DNA of 25,601 nucleotides from positions 1 to 25,601 of the forward strand of contig CALBDU010000044.1 of NCBI GenBank assembly GCA_937927335.1. The letters run 5' to 3'. The DNA is from an uncultured Clostridium sp. (GTDB lineage: Bacteria > Bacillota > Clostridia > Clostridiales > Clostridiaceae). The notes under the pieces are model-generated. The model saw nothing but the letters and a program-made list of their open reading frames with translations, was not told where the DNA came from and made no database searches. Positions 1 through 6,755 of this stretch are shown here, piece after piece (positions within the stretch are counted from its first letter, which is position 1; each line of letters begins with the position of its first letter). The position numbers and the translations under genes were made by a program.

Positions 1-89
1 ATAGTTGAACCGGATACGAACTCTATTTTATATTTCCCTTCCAGTTCATTTTTACTCATAGGATTGTTAGTAATAATACAGGGCTTCAT
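1..89 (-). CDS. grdX: GrdX-like protein, N-terminal fragment (cut by window edge)
   Basis: Only the first 29 codons lie in the window; the gene runs off the left edge. The ATG at 89-87 follows an AAGGAG ribosome binding site, and the protein starts MKPCIITNNPMSKNELEG. The short hydrophobic strand followed by TNNP is what I remember of GrdX, a small protein of unknown function encoded at the head of glycine reductase (grd) operons. The tandem glycine riboswitch directly upstream fits that setting, since grd operons in clostridia are commonly glycine-controlled. The identification rests on a short N-terminus plus context. Another glycine-regulated gene is possible, but a gcvT or amino-acid permease start would look different. 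Confidence 0.6.
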   Translation of the reverse strand, partial: MKPCIITNNPMSKNELEGKYKIEFVSGST

Positions 90-104
90 TATCTTCTCCT
101 TTTC

Positions 105-143
105 AAAACAAAAAAGACAGTAGTAAAAGCTCCAATGCCTTTA
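105..143 (-). terminator. Candidate intrinsic terminator of the glycine riboswitch
   Basis: On the minus strand TAAAGGC (143-137) pairs with GCTTTTA (130-124) over 7 bp including one G-U pair. A T-rich run, CTTTTTTGTTTT, follows. Its 5' arm abuts the end of the second aptamer, so glycine binding could decide whether it forms. This would be an ON-type transcriptional switch (inference). Confidence 0.55.
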
Positions 144-358
144 CCCTGTCCTGTAACCTGAGAGATTTACTCCTTCGGTGCTTCCGCTTTCCAGAGCTAT
201 GTCCATTCTCGGTCCTTTTACCTGAGAGATTCGTATTATCATGGAGTGATAATACTTACGCCTTCGGCTATCCATTTAAGAATACCGTAATTATCATAAT
301 TACAGCTAAGTAGTATTTTAGGCTTAACATTGTTAAGTTTTCTACTTAATCTCCCGAG
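124..358 (-). ncRNA. Tandem glycine riboswitch with expression platform
   Basis: On the minus strand two glycine aptamers follow each other. The first runs from about 358 to 208: its P1 arms CTCGGGAG (358-351) and GGACCGAG (215-208) pair, and it holds GCCGAAGGCG and ATCTCTCAGGTAAAAGGAC. The second runs from about 198 to 142 and holds CACCGAAGGAG and ATCTCTCAGGTTACAGGACA. Both CTCTCAGG blocks are hallmarks of the gcvT-type glycine RNA. It ends 35-50 bases before the GrdX-like start codon, so it very likely senses glycine and controls that operon, switching on glycine use when glycine is plentiful. Confidence 0.94.
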
Positions 359-478
359 AACATCATCCAAACAATATTTAGTTTTATTTCCTATAGATAC
401 ATTATATTATATTATGTCATAAAAAACCATAATAAAACTGATGTAAACCTATTCATTTTTCTTATACCCTCCATAAGG

Positions 479-510
479 GCGATAAATTCAAAATTTTCTG
501 AATTTATCGC
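479..510. repeat. Perfect 12-bp inverted repeat with 8-base loop
   Basis: GCGATAAATTCA (479-490) and TGAATTTATCGC (499-510) are perfect inverted arms around AAATTTTC. No T-run follows on the minus side (CCTTATGG) or on the plus side (AAAAACAAAA). It lies just beyond the degV terminator and upstream of the glycine riboswitch promoter region. It may be a second RNA hairpin or a protein-binding palindrome. Confidence 0.5.
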
Positions 511-562
511 AAAAACAAAACGCATTGTTTCCAAAAAATTGTATTTTTTATTTAACAATGCG
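511..562 (-). terminator. Rho-independent terminator after degV
   Basis: On the minus strand CGCATTGTT (562-554) pairs perfectly with AACAATGCG (529-521) across a 24-base A/T-rich loop. TTTTGTTTTT follows at 520-511. It begins 8 bases after the degV stop codon, so it ends the trmL-degV transcript. Confidence 0.75.
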
Positions 563-569
563 CTTATAA

Positions 570-1409
570 TTAATAATTTTCAACAAAGAATATACCGCAA
601 GCTCCTCTGCCTGCATGAACTCCCACTACACAGCCAACCTCGCATTCAAAAAAACCACATTGCCTTTGAATAAGATTTTCTCTCAAGATAGGCAGTATAT
701 CTTCATTTTCCACATGAAGCAGCACTGAAGTTTCTCCGCCCTTAATCCCTATTTCATTAATATAATCCAGTGCGTATTTTACTGCTTTCTTGCTGCCCCG
801 GACCTTATCCTTCAATTTTATTTCTCCACCTTCAATTGCCATTATAAGCTTAATACCAAGTATGCTGCCTACAACCCCCACTGTTCGATGCAGTCTTCCA
901 CCCCTCACAAGATTCTCCAGGCTTTCAAATACCAGTACGCTTTTGATGTGAGGCATCATTTCCATAACCCCTTGGCGAATTTCTCTGGCATCCTTGCCCT
1001 CATCCCTTAGGCTGCATGCCTTTAAAACCATCAGACCCAAGCCTGATGTTACATTAAGGCTGTCAATAACAATTATATTGTCAGCTTCAAGCATACCCTT
1101 AGCTATGCAGGCTGATTGATAAACACCGCTCATTTTTGAAGAAATATGAATTGATACAATGTCCCAGCCTTCATTAATATATTTCCTGTAACACTCCATA
1201 AACCTTTGGGGATTTACCTGTGAAGTTGCAGGAAATTCATTAGAGTTCTCCATTTTGTTGAGCAGCTGCAGAAGATTGATATCCACACCATCCATATAGG
1301 TCTCCCCATCAATGTTTACAAGCAGGGGCAAAACTTCAATATCATATTTTTCCACCAGATAGCCAGGCAAATCTGCAGTGCTGTCTGTAATAATTTTTAC
1401 CTTACCCAT
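570..1409 (-). CDS. DegV family fatty-acid-binding protein
   Basis: A 279-residue cytoplasmic DegV-fold protein; family members bind a fatty acid in a buried cleft, and several act as FakB, presenting exogenous fatty acid to the kinase FakA. Family marks are DSTADLP near residues 9-15, TSQVNP at about 62-67, a Ser-rich block ISSKMSGVYQSA at about 89-100 and VIDSLNVTSGLG further on. Length is normal for the family (about 280). The ATG follows AGGAGG, and that ribosome binding site overlaps the stop codon region of trmL, so the two genes are co-transcribed and perhaps translationally coupled. No fakA lies in the window. Clostridia usually carry several DegV paralogues, so the particular ligand cannot be told. 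Confidence 0.93.
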   Translation of the reverse strand: MGKVKIITDSTADLPGYLVEKYDIEVLPLLVNIDGETYMDGVDINLLQLLNKMENSNEFPATSQVNPQRFMECYRKYINEGWDIVSIHISSKMSGVYQSACIAKGMLEADNIIVIDSLNVTSGLGLMVLKACSLRDEGKDAREIRQGVMEMMPHIKSVLVFESLENLVRGGRLHRTVGVVGSILGIKLIMAIEGGEIKLKDKVRGSKKAVKYALDYINEIGIKGGETSVLLHVENEDILPILRENLIQRQCGFFECEVGCVVGVHAGRGACGIFFVENY

Positions 1410-1419
1410 CTTTTGCCTC

Positions 1420-1887
1420 CTACTTCATATTTGGAAAATCCATCTGTCTTAAAGCTTCATAGGCTACTACAGCCACCGTGTTTGATAAATTCAGGGATCT
1501 TGTGCTGGTTTTAATCATTGGCACACGGATGCACATATCCTTGTTGCTATCCCTTATATAATCAGGCAGCCCCTTGGATTCCTTTCCAAATACTATAAAG
1601 TCACCTGGTTTATACTGAACCTGATGATAAAACCTGTTGCCGTGAGTTGAAGAAAAGTAAAAATCAGAGCCCTTATATTTTTCCCTAAGCTCTTCATAAG
1701 AATCATATTCATGAAGGTCAAGATATGGCCAATAATCCAGTCCTGCTCTTTTCAGGTGTTTTTCATCTAAACTGAAGCCTAAAGGCTTTATTAAATGAAG
1801 GCTGCAGTCTGTTAGAACGCAGGTTCTGGCAATATTCCCCGTATTCTGAGGGATCTCGGGTTCAAATAGAACTATATTTAAATTCAA
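1420..1887 (-). CDS. trmL: tRNA (cytidine/uridine-34 2'-O)-methyltransferase TrmL
   Basis: A SPOUT-superfamily methyltransferase that methylates the ribose of the wobble nucleotide of tRNA-Leu isoacceptors, using S-adenosylmethionine. The protein is 155 residues, the usual TrmL length. It shows the N-terminal FEPEIPQNTGNIARTC block, the FGKESKGLP block, and the C-terminal RSLNLSNTVAVVAYEALRQ that forms the SAM-binding trefoil knot. I place the start at the TTG at 1887-1885 because GGAGG sits 6 bases upstream and the homologous N-terminus begins there; the open frame extends 10 codons further but without a ribosome binding site. It is the first gene of a two-gene unit with degV. A leucine tRNA gene (CAG anticodon) lies about 140 bases upstream; this may be coincidence. 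Confidence 0.93.
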   Translation of the reverse strand: MNLNIVLFEPEIPQNTGNIARTCVLTDCSLHLIKPLGFSLDEKHLKRAGLDYWPYLDLHEYDSYEELREKYKGSDFYFSSTHGNRFYHQVQYKPGDFIVFGKESKGLPDYIRDSNKDMCIRVPMIKTSTRSLNLSNTVAVVAYEALRQMDFPNMK

Positions 1888-1989
1888 AGAAATTCCTCCA
1901 ATCAAAAGTAAAAACAAATTTTACTATAAATATCTTACTCCTATATTACTATTCAGTAAAGTTAACATTTAATTAATAAATTTCCATAA

Positions 1990-2016
1990 AATAAAAAACA
2001 GCCGAAAAACGGCTGT
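1990..2016 (-). terminator. Rho-independent terminator of the tRNA-Leu gene
   Basis: On the minus strand ACAGCCG (2016-2010) pairs with CGGCTGT (2004-1998) over a 5-base T loop. TTTTTTATTTT follows. It starts 15 bases after the encoded CCA end of the tRNA. Confidence 0.9.
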
Positions 2017-2030
2017 ATGTGTAAAACTAT

Positions 2031-2113
2031 TGGTGCGGAAGATGGGACTTGAACCCACACGTTAAAACACACGCTTCTGAGACGTGCCTGTCTGCCAGTT
2101 CCAGCACTTCCGC
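2031..2113 (-). tRNA. tRNA-Leu (anticodon CAG)
   Basis: The minus strand folds as a class II tRNA. The 7-bp acceptor stem is GCGGAAG (2113-2107) with CTTCCGC (2041-2035). The D-arm holds TGGAACTGGCAGAC, typical of leucine tRNAs. The anticodon stem CACGT/GCGTG encloses the loop CTCAGAA, giving anticodon CAG, and a long variable arm follows. The T-arm is GTGGG-TTCAAGT-CCCAT. The discriminator is A and the CCA end is encoded at 2033-2031. It reads CUG codons. Confidence 0.96.
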
Positions 2114-2167
2114 CTAACAATAATCATTATAACATAAAATAAAAAAATGTAAACACAAATTATTACT

Positions 2168-3604
2168 TTATTGTGTATTTGTCTGAGGAGCTGTGACAGC
2201 AGCCCCGTTTGCAGCAGGAGACTGGTCTGCTTTTTTGGTTCCCCTCTTCACAATTCCAGTAACAGGCTTATAATAATCATTTGAAACAGTTTCCTGTTTT
2301 ACAAAGGTCCCATTAGTATATATTTTTCTATACACCTTAACCTTATACCCTGTATATGCAGGCTGTTCCACAACAGTTTGTCCTTCTAACAAAGTGGCAT
2401 CATCCACATAATTAGTGGTTGATGGTATTGTAGCATATACTTCGTTAGTTACAGTACAGGTTGTAGCGGTTAATGAAGAGTTTGAGTAAATGGAGAATGT
2501 TACGTAACCGCCCCCTGTGGTCCCCTGAATATATAATGGATATGAATAAGAGTTTGTAAACTTGAAATCCAAATTTCCATAATCCACTGTAGCATCCATT
2601 CCTAATGGAACATAATGTGACGGCAGCGTGTGATGGGACCTTTCTGAAATTTTCAAGTTCCCTTTTAGCACTGCATTATAAAGCGTAGTGGATACCTGGC
2701 AGATTCCACCGCCAAGACCCGAGTCCACCTTATTTCCGATTATAACCGGCGCCTCCTGGTAACCTCTTGCAGTTGTCCTGATACCAACAACACCATTGAA
2801 GCTGAAGGTGTCTCCAGGCATTAGTATTGTTCCATTTACACTTTTTGTAGCCACGGCAATATTGTTTGCTCTGGCCGGTCCTGATATAGAGCCGTAATTT
2901 GTGCTGAAGGTTGATATTCTGGCATTAATACCTGTCAGCATGCTTGCTGTAATTTTCGGATTAACAATTTCTAATGGTGCATCAACATTTGTATCGGAAC
3001 CAACTTTGCCGTTTATATCTGCATCCAGTTTACTTTGCAGCTGTTGAACCTGAAGTTTAGTTCCTTTTTGTTCTGGTACAACGGTAAAGCCTCCATTGAT
3101 ATTTATTGAAGCATTTTTCGCATCTTTATTAATCTCCTTTTCCATGACAGCTATCAAATTTGAAACAGGCTTTTTATCATAGGAAAAAACAATATCGAAA
3201 TTCTTTGTTTTTGCACTCCTAATAAGGCTGTATTTACCCATCAAAGACAAATTTTTACCGTAGGAAAAAACCTCATTCAAGGTTTCGTCATATTTATATA
3301 CTGGACTAAGCTTGGCATATTCCAAGCTATAGGTTTTATCTCCTGTTTTTATATTTATTTTCTTATTTAAAATACTATTACCATGGTGTTCCTCTAAAAC
3401 AGTCTTTGCCTGCTCCTTTGTTTTTCCAGACAAGTCTACATTATCAACCATTACGCCAGGATAAATTAAGTTATCCCATTTTTTAACAGTATTGTATTCA
3501 TAAGAAAAAAATCCGGTTATGGCTACAATAAAAATAACTATTAATGATATGATTGTCTTTTTATTCGTTTTTTTCTTTGCATCCTTAGTTCTGATGACAT
3601 TCAC
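2168..3604 (-). CDS. Membrane-anchored VanW family protein with C-terminal G5 domain
   Basis: A 478-residue envelope protein. Residues 17-36 form one membrane-spanning anchor after a Lys-rich cytoplasmic tail, leaving the rest outside the cell. Residues 47-215 resemble the peptidoglycan-binding 'PG_binding_4/YoaR' module (IYPGVMVDNVDLSGKTKEQA). Residues about 230-360 are the VanW domain, with MPGDTFSFN, GYQEAPVI, SGLGGGICQVSTTLYNA and GMDATVDYGNLDFKF. Residues about 383-455 look like a G5 domain, a module linked to binding of cell-wall sugars. A Thr/Ala/Gln-rich tail ends the chain. VanW proteins are named from vancomycin-resistance clusters, but their activity is unknown; there is no vanA/H/X gene here. 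The GTG start has AAGGGG almost touching it, an unusually tight spacing, so the exact start is less sure. A shorter paralogue is encoded just upstream. Confidence 0.9.
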   Translation of the reverse strand: MNVIRTKDAKKKTNKKTIISLIVIFIVAITGFFSYEYNTVKKWDNLIYPGVMVDNVDLSGKTKEQAKTVLEEHHGNSILNKKINIKTGDKTYSLEYAKLSPVYKYDETLNEVFSYGKNLSLMGKYSLIRSAKTKNFDIVFSYDKKPVSNLIAVMEKEINKDAKNASININGGFTVVPEQKGTKLQVQQLQSKLDADINGKVGSDTNVDAPLEIVNPKITASMLTGINARISTFSTNYGSISGPARANNIAVATKSVNGTILMPGDTFSFNGVVGIRTTARGYQEAPVIIGNKVDSGLGGGICQVSTTLYNAVLKGNLKISERSHHTLPSHYVPLGMDATVDYGNLDFKFTNSYSYPLYIQGTTGGGYVTFSIYSNSSLTATTCTVTNEVYATIPSTTNYVDDATLLEGQTVVEQPAYTGYKVKVYRKIYTNGTFVKQETVSNDYYKPVTGIVKRGTKKADQSPAANGAAVTAPQTNTQ

Positions 3605-3670
3605 CCCCTTGTTACACTTAAATATTATACTATAATATTTAACTTTTTGGTATAGAAATAATAATATGTG

Positions 3671-4771
3671 CTAACTGTTGTTGGAATATAAATTGAAAAT
3701 TATTTTTCCGTCTATAGTTATTCCTTGGATATATATAGGATATTTTTTATTATTTTTAAACTTTAAGTCGAGATTCCCATAATCTACAGTTGCATCCATA
3801 CCGCTTGAAATATAATGTACCGGAAGTGAATGATGATTTCTTTCCACAATGTCCAGCCCAGCCTTTATTGCAGCATTATACAGCGTTGTGGATACCTGGC
3901 ATATTCCCCCTCCTAAACCATAAACCATTTTTCCATTCTCAATAACAGGAGCATTTTTATAACCCTTAACTGCTGTCCTTTCGCCCACAGTTTCATTATA
4001 ACTGAAAATTTCACCTGGCATTATAACCTTCCCGTTAATGCTTTTAACGGCCAGTTCAATATTATTACACCTTTCAGGAGAAGATATTCCCAGGTATGCT
4101 GTACTGAATGTGCTGATTTTTTTATTTATTCCCTTTAGGGTATCTGAAGTTATCTTTGGAATCAGAGGGTTAAATACAATATTTATAATTTTATCCACTT
4201 CACTCTGGCAATTAATATCCTGAAAAAGTTCTTTAAGCAGTAAGGCAGTGTCCGGCATGTATCCCTGCACTTCTTTTAATACATTTAATTCATCATTGTT
4301 CACTACCATAGATGCATTTACCGGTTGTTTTGTTTCCGCTGCCAATATAGCAGACGAAAAATCTTCAACTGCCTTTTTATCATAAGTATAATGCAGCTCA
4401 TAGTTGCATGAAGAAAAATTAACCCTAAAAATCCTTTCAATAAAACTATCATACTTCCCATAGGAATAAGCCTTATTCAAACAATCCTCAAGATCAAACA
4501 TGAATTTCAGCTTATTATAATTTAGGGTATAGGTCTTTTTAGATTTTTCCGAATATACATTAATCTTTTTACCGGTAATTTTATTTATATATGATTGGTT
4601 TATGAGGTCGTAAGCTTCCTGTTTAGTCTTTCCCGAAAGATCAATGCCTTGTATTTTTACACCTGGATATATTAAGCTGCTGTATTCGCCTGTTTTTAAA
4701 AACGAGCAAAATATATAAGCTGCAGTTATAAAAATAAATAATAGAATGTACCCGGTTTTAATTCTTTTCAA
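3671..4771 (-). CDS. Membrane-anchored VanW family protein without G5 domain
   Basis: A paralogue of the neighbouring VanW/G5 protein, 366 residues from the chosen start. It has an N-terminal membrane anchor (GYILLFIFITAAYIFC), a YoaR-type module starting IYPGVKIQGIDLSGKTKQEA, and a VanW domain with MPGEIFSYNETVG, KGYKNAPVI, YGLGGGICQVSTTLYNA and GMDATVDYGNLDLKFKN. It stops right after VanW, where its neighbour carries a G5 domain and a low-complexity tail. I start it at the TTG at 4771 because GGGTGGG lies 6 bases upstream; in-frame ATGs at 4777 and 4798 lack a spaced ribosome binding site. Transcription is toward the G5 paralogue (67 bases away, no clear terminator between), so the two may form one operon. 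Predicted role is cell-wall binding or remodelling; no reaction is known. Confidence 0.87.
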   Translation of the reverse strand: MKRIKTGYILLFIFITAAYIFCSFLKTGEYSSLIYPGVKIQGIDLSGKTKQEAYDLINQSYINKITGKKINVYSEKSKKTYTLNYNKLKFMFDLEDCLNKAYSYGKYDSFIERIFRVNFSSCNYELHYTYDKKAVEDFSSAILAAETKQPVNASMVVNNDELNVLKEVQGYMPDTALLLKELFQDINCQSEVDKIINIVFNPLIPKITSDTLKGINKKISTFSTAYLGISSPERCNNIELAVKSINGKVIMPGEIFSYNETVGERTAVKGYKNAPVIENGKMVYGLGGGICQVSTTLYNAAIKAGLDIVERNHHSLPVHYISSGMDATVDYGNLDLKFKNNKKYPIYIQGITIDGKIIFNLYSNNS

Positions 4772-4845
4772 AGCCATCCCACCCGATATATTATACATAT
4801 TTATTTATATTAAACTGACGTTATAATATTCCAAAGACATCAAAG

Positions 4846-4880
4846 ATAAAGCTTTGGGACCAGAGATCCCAAAGCTTTAT
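4846..4880 (-). terminator. Long hairpin terminator after the aldolase gene
   Basis: On the minus strand ATAAAGCTTTGGGA (4880-4867) pairs perfectly with TCCCAAAGCTTTAT (4859-4846) across a 7-base loop. The hairpin includes the aldolase stop codon (4879-4877). The following TCTTTGATGTCTTTGG is only moderately T-rich. Confidence 0.65.
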
Positions 4881-5545
4881 TTCTGACCATATTGATTTTT
4901 ATAATAATCCATCATTAATTTTGCATCCTCTGTACTGATAAGATTTATGTGTCCAAGATTTTTTGCATATATATATATTTGGGCACTTTTCTCAGTAAGC
5001 ACACAGGATTTGTATGCTGCAATAAGGTTTTCACCTATACCTAAAGCGCCATGATTCTTCAGCAGTACAGCTTTTCTTTCTTCAATAGCCTCACATACAT
5101 TTTCCGCCAGCTCATCTGTGCCAGGCAGCGCATACTTAGCTATTTTAATATTTCCACCTATATGCTGGATCATGTCCTCAACTATCATAGGTATTCCTAA
5201 TCCCACTACTGCACAGGCTGTGGCACAGGTGCTGTGAGTATGTATGATGGCATTTATTTCCTTCCTGCTCTCATATATTTTAAGATGCATTTTCAATTCG
5301 GAAGTGGGTTTCCTTTTACCATTTACGATTGTACCTTCGCTGTCCACAACCAAAATATCATCTATGGTTGTGGTTTCATATTCCATACCGGAAGGAGTCA
5401 CTACAAAGTATTCCTTACCCTGAAAACTTGTTCTAAGACTTAAGTTACCCCAGGTACCTACAATTAGGTGTTCATTGTACAACCGTAAAGACATGTCTAC
5501 TATCTGTTTTTTTTCCTGGTGAAAAACATTCTCAAATTGATCCAT
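4877..5545 (-). CDS. Class II aldolase (fuculose-phosphate aldolase family), likely 5-methylthioribulose/5-deoxyribulose-1-phosphate aldolase
   Basis: A 222-residue zinc-dependent class II (AraD/FucA) aldolase. Visible features are TWGNLS (31-36) and TPSG (50-53) for phosphate binding, Glu83 in PTSELKMH as the acid/base, and the zinc ligands His102 and His104 in IHTHST and His165 in KNHGALG. All key residues are present. Alone it could be read as a fuculose-phosphate aldolase, but it sits 28 bases downstream of mtnA in the same transcript. In established DHAP-shunt and 5-deoxyribose pathways an MtnA isomerase feeds such an aldolase, which yields DHAP plus (methylthio)acetaldehyde or acetaldehyde. 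That substrate is therefore my preferred reading (inference). MtnB dehydratase belongs to the same superfamily and is the main alternative. No MtnW, MtnX or MtnD enzyme is present to continue an MtnB route. Confidence 0.85.
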   Translation of the reverse strand: MDQFENVFHQEKKQIVDMSLRLYNEHLIVGTWGNLSLRTSFQGKEYFVVTPSGMEYETTTIDDILVVDSEGTIVNGKRKPTSELKMHLKIYESRKEINAIIHTHSTCATACAVVGLGIPMIVEDMIQHIGGNIKIAKYALPGTDELAENVCEAIEERKAVLLKNHGALGIGENLIAAYKSCVLTEKSAQIYIYAKNLGHINLISTEDAKLMMDYYKNQYGQK

Positions 5546-5573
5546 TTTAATATCCCCTTATATTATAATAAAA

Positions 5574-6626
5574 TTAAATACTATCAAAACATTTTTTAAT
5601 AGAAATTTCATATGGCGGCGTTAAGATGCCTCTTTCTGTAATAATTCCGGCTATATAATCACCGGGAGTGACATCAAAGGCCGGATTAAAGGTATTTACT
5701 GTTTCAGGTGCAGTTCTCGTCCCAAACAATGTAATTACTTCATTTTTATCTCTTTCCTCTATTTCAATCTCTTCCCCGGTTTTAAGTGTAATATCTATTG
5801 TAGACAGTGGTGCTGCAATGTAAAATGGAATGCCGTTTTCTCTGGCCAGAACTGCCAGTGAATAGGTTCCGATCTTGTTTGCCGTGTCACCATTTAAGGT
5901 TATCCTGTCTGCTCCTGTTATAACAAGATCCACCTTGCCTAGTTTCATGGCATATCCAGCCATACTGTCTGTTATCAGCGTACATGGTATTCCTTCCTTA
6001 ACAAGCTCCCAGGCAGTTAGTCTTGCTCCCTGAAGCAAAGGCCTGGTTTCATCTGCAAATACATGTATATTCTTACCATCATTATGAGCAGCTCTGATAA
6101 TTCCAAGTGCTGTGCCATAGCCAGCTGTGGCCAGGGCGCCAGCATTGCAATGGGTGAGTATATTTGCCCCGTCAGGCACGATATCATTTCCATTTTCACC
6201 TATTCTTTTATTACAGGCGATATCCTCTTCATATAAGGCTTCTGCTTGTTTAAGAAGGGCTTCTGTTATATCCCTGATACTATTATTTTCTTCCTTCTTT
6301 AAAGTATCCCTTACTTTTTTTAATGCCCAAAATAGATTAACGGCGGTAGGTCTGGTAGCAGCCAGTTCATCAATGGCATTTTCGATGTAATTTAGAAATT
6401 CAGTCTTTTCAGATGTTAATTCTTCAGCTTCCCTTGCTGCAAGCACAACACCATAGGCTGCAGAAACGCCAATAGCTGGTGCACCTCTCACTGCCAGACA
6501 ATTTATTGCATCCACAAGTTTTTTGTAATTATCACATACAATATACTCCTCCTTTAATGGGAGTTTTGTACAGTCAATTAGAATTAAGCTGTGGTTTTTC
6601 CATTGAATTGCTTTAACATTATCCAT
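5574..6626 (-). CDS. mtnA: S-methyl-5-thioribose-1-phosphate isomerase
   Basis: It isomerises the aldose 5-methylthioribose-1-phosphate to the ketose 5-methylthioribulose-1-phosphate in salvage of methylthioadenosine; some homologues also take 5-deoxyribose-1-phosphate. The protein is 350 residues from the chosen ATG (6626), which has GGAGG 5 bases upstream; the frame stays open to an ATG four codons earlier. With this start the catalytic residues fall at Cys160 (THCNAGALA) and Asp240 (TGADRITLNGD), the same numbers as in the Bacillus enzyme. Also present are RGAPAIGVSAAYG, ADETRPLLQGARLTAWEL and NKIGTYSLA. It heads a two-gene unit with a class II aldolase. The kinase or phosphorylase needed to make its substrate is not in the window, and I see no SAM riboswitch upstream. 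Confidence 0.95.
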   Translation of the reverse strand: MDNVKAIQWKNHSLILIDCTKLPLKEEYIVCDNYKKLVDAINCLAVRGAPAIGVSAAYGVVLAAREAEELTSEKTEFLNYIENAIDELAATRPTAVNLFWALKKVRDTLKKEENNSIRDITEALLKQAEALYEEDIACNKRIGENGNDIVPDGANILTHCNAGALATAGYGTALGIIRAAHNDGKNIHVFADETRPLLQGARLTAWELVKEGIPCTLITDSMAGYAMKLGKVDLVITGADRITLNGDTANKIGTYSLAVLARENGIPFYIAAPLSTIDITLKTGEEIEIEERDKNEVITLFGTRTAPETVNTFNPAFDVTPGDYIAGIITERGILTPPYEISIKKCFDSI

Positions 6627-6691
6627 AGTAACCTCCATATAACCTTAGCAGTTATATTCTATACTCTTTTTTGATCTTCCGAAAGATATTT

Positions 6692-6720
6692 TTATAAAAT
6701 TCTATACATTTTGTTATAAT
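6692..6720 (+). promoter_or_regulatory. Possible sigma-A promoter for cinA
   Basis: A perfect TATAAT (6715-6720) lies 36 bases before the cinA ATG, with a weak TTATAA (6692-6697) 17 bases upstream. This AT-rich gap also must hold the mtnA promoter on the other strand. Assignment by eye only. Confidence 0.4.
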
Positions 6721-6755
6721 TATAAAGTGAAATAGATTATATTGGAGGAATAATA

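Noticed and set aside
2168..4771. Vancomycin-resistance gene cluster because of VanW
   Set aside because: No vanH, vanA/B ligase, vanX or vanRS genes are present. VanW-domain proteins are common in clostridia outside resistance clusters.
6627..6755. SAM riboswitch or S-box upstream of mtnA
   Set aside because: The gap is only about 130 bases of AT-rich DNA and lacks S-box sequence blocks; only promoter-like elements and a very short hairpin are seen.
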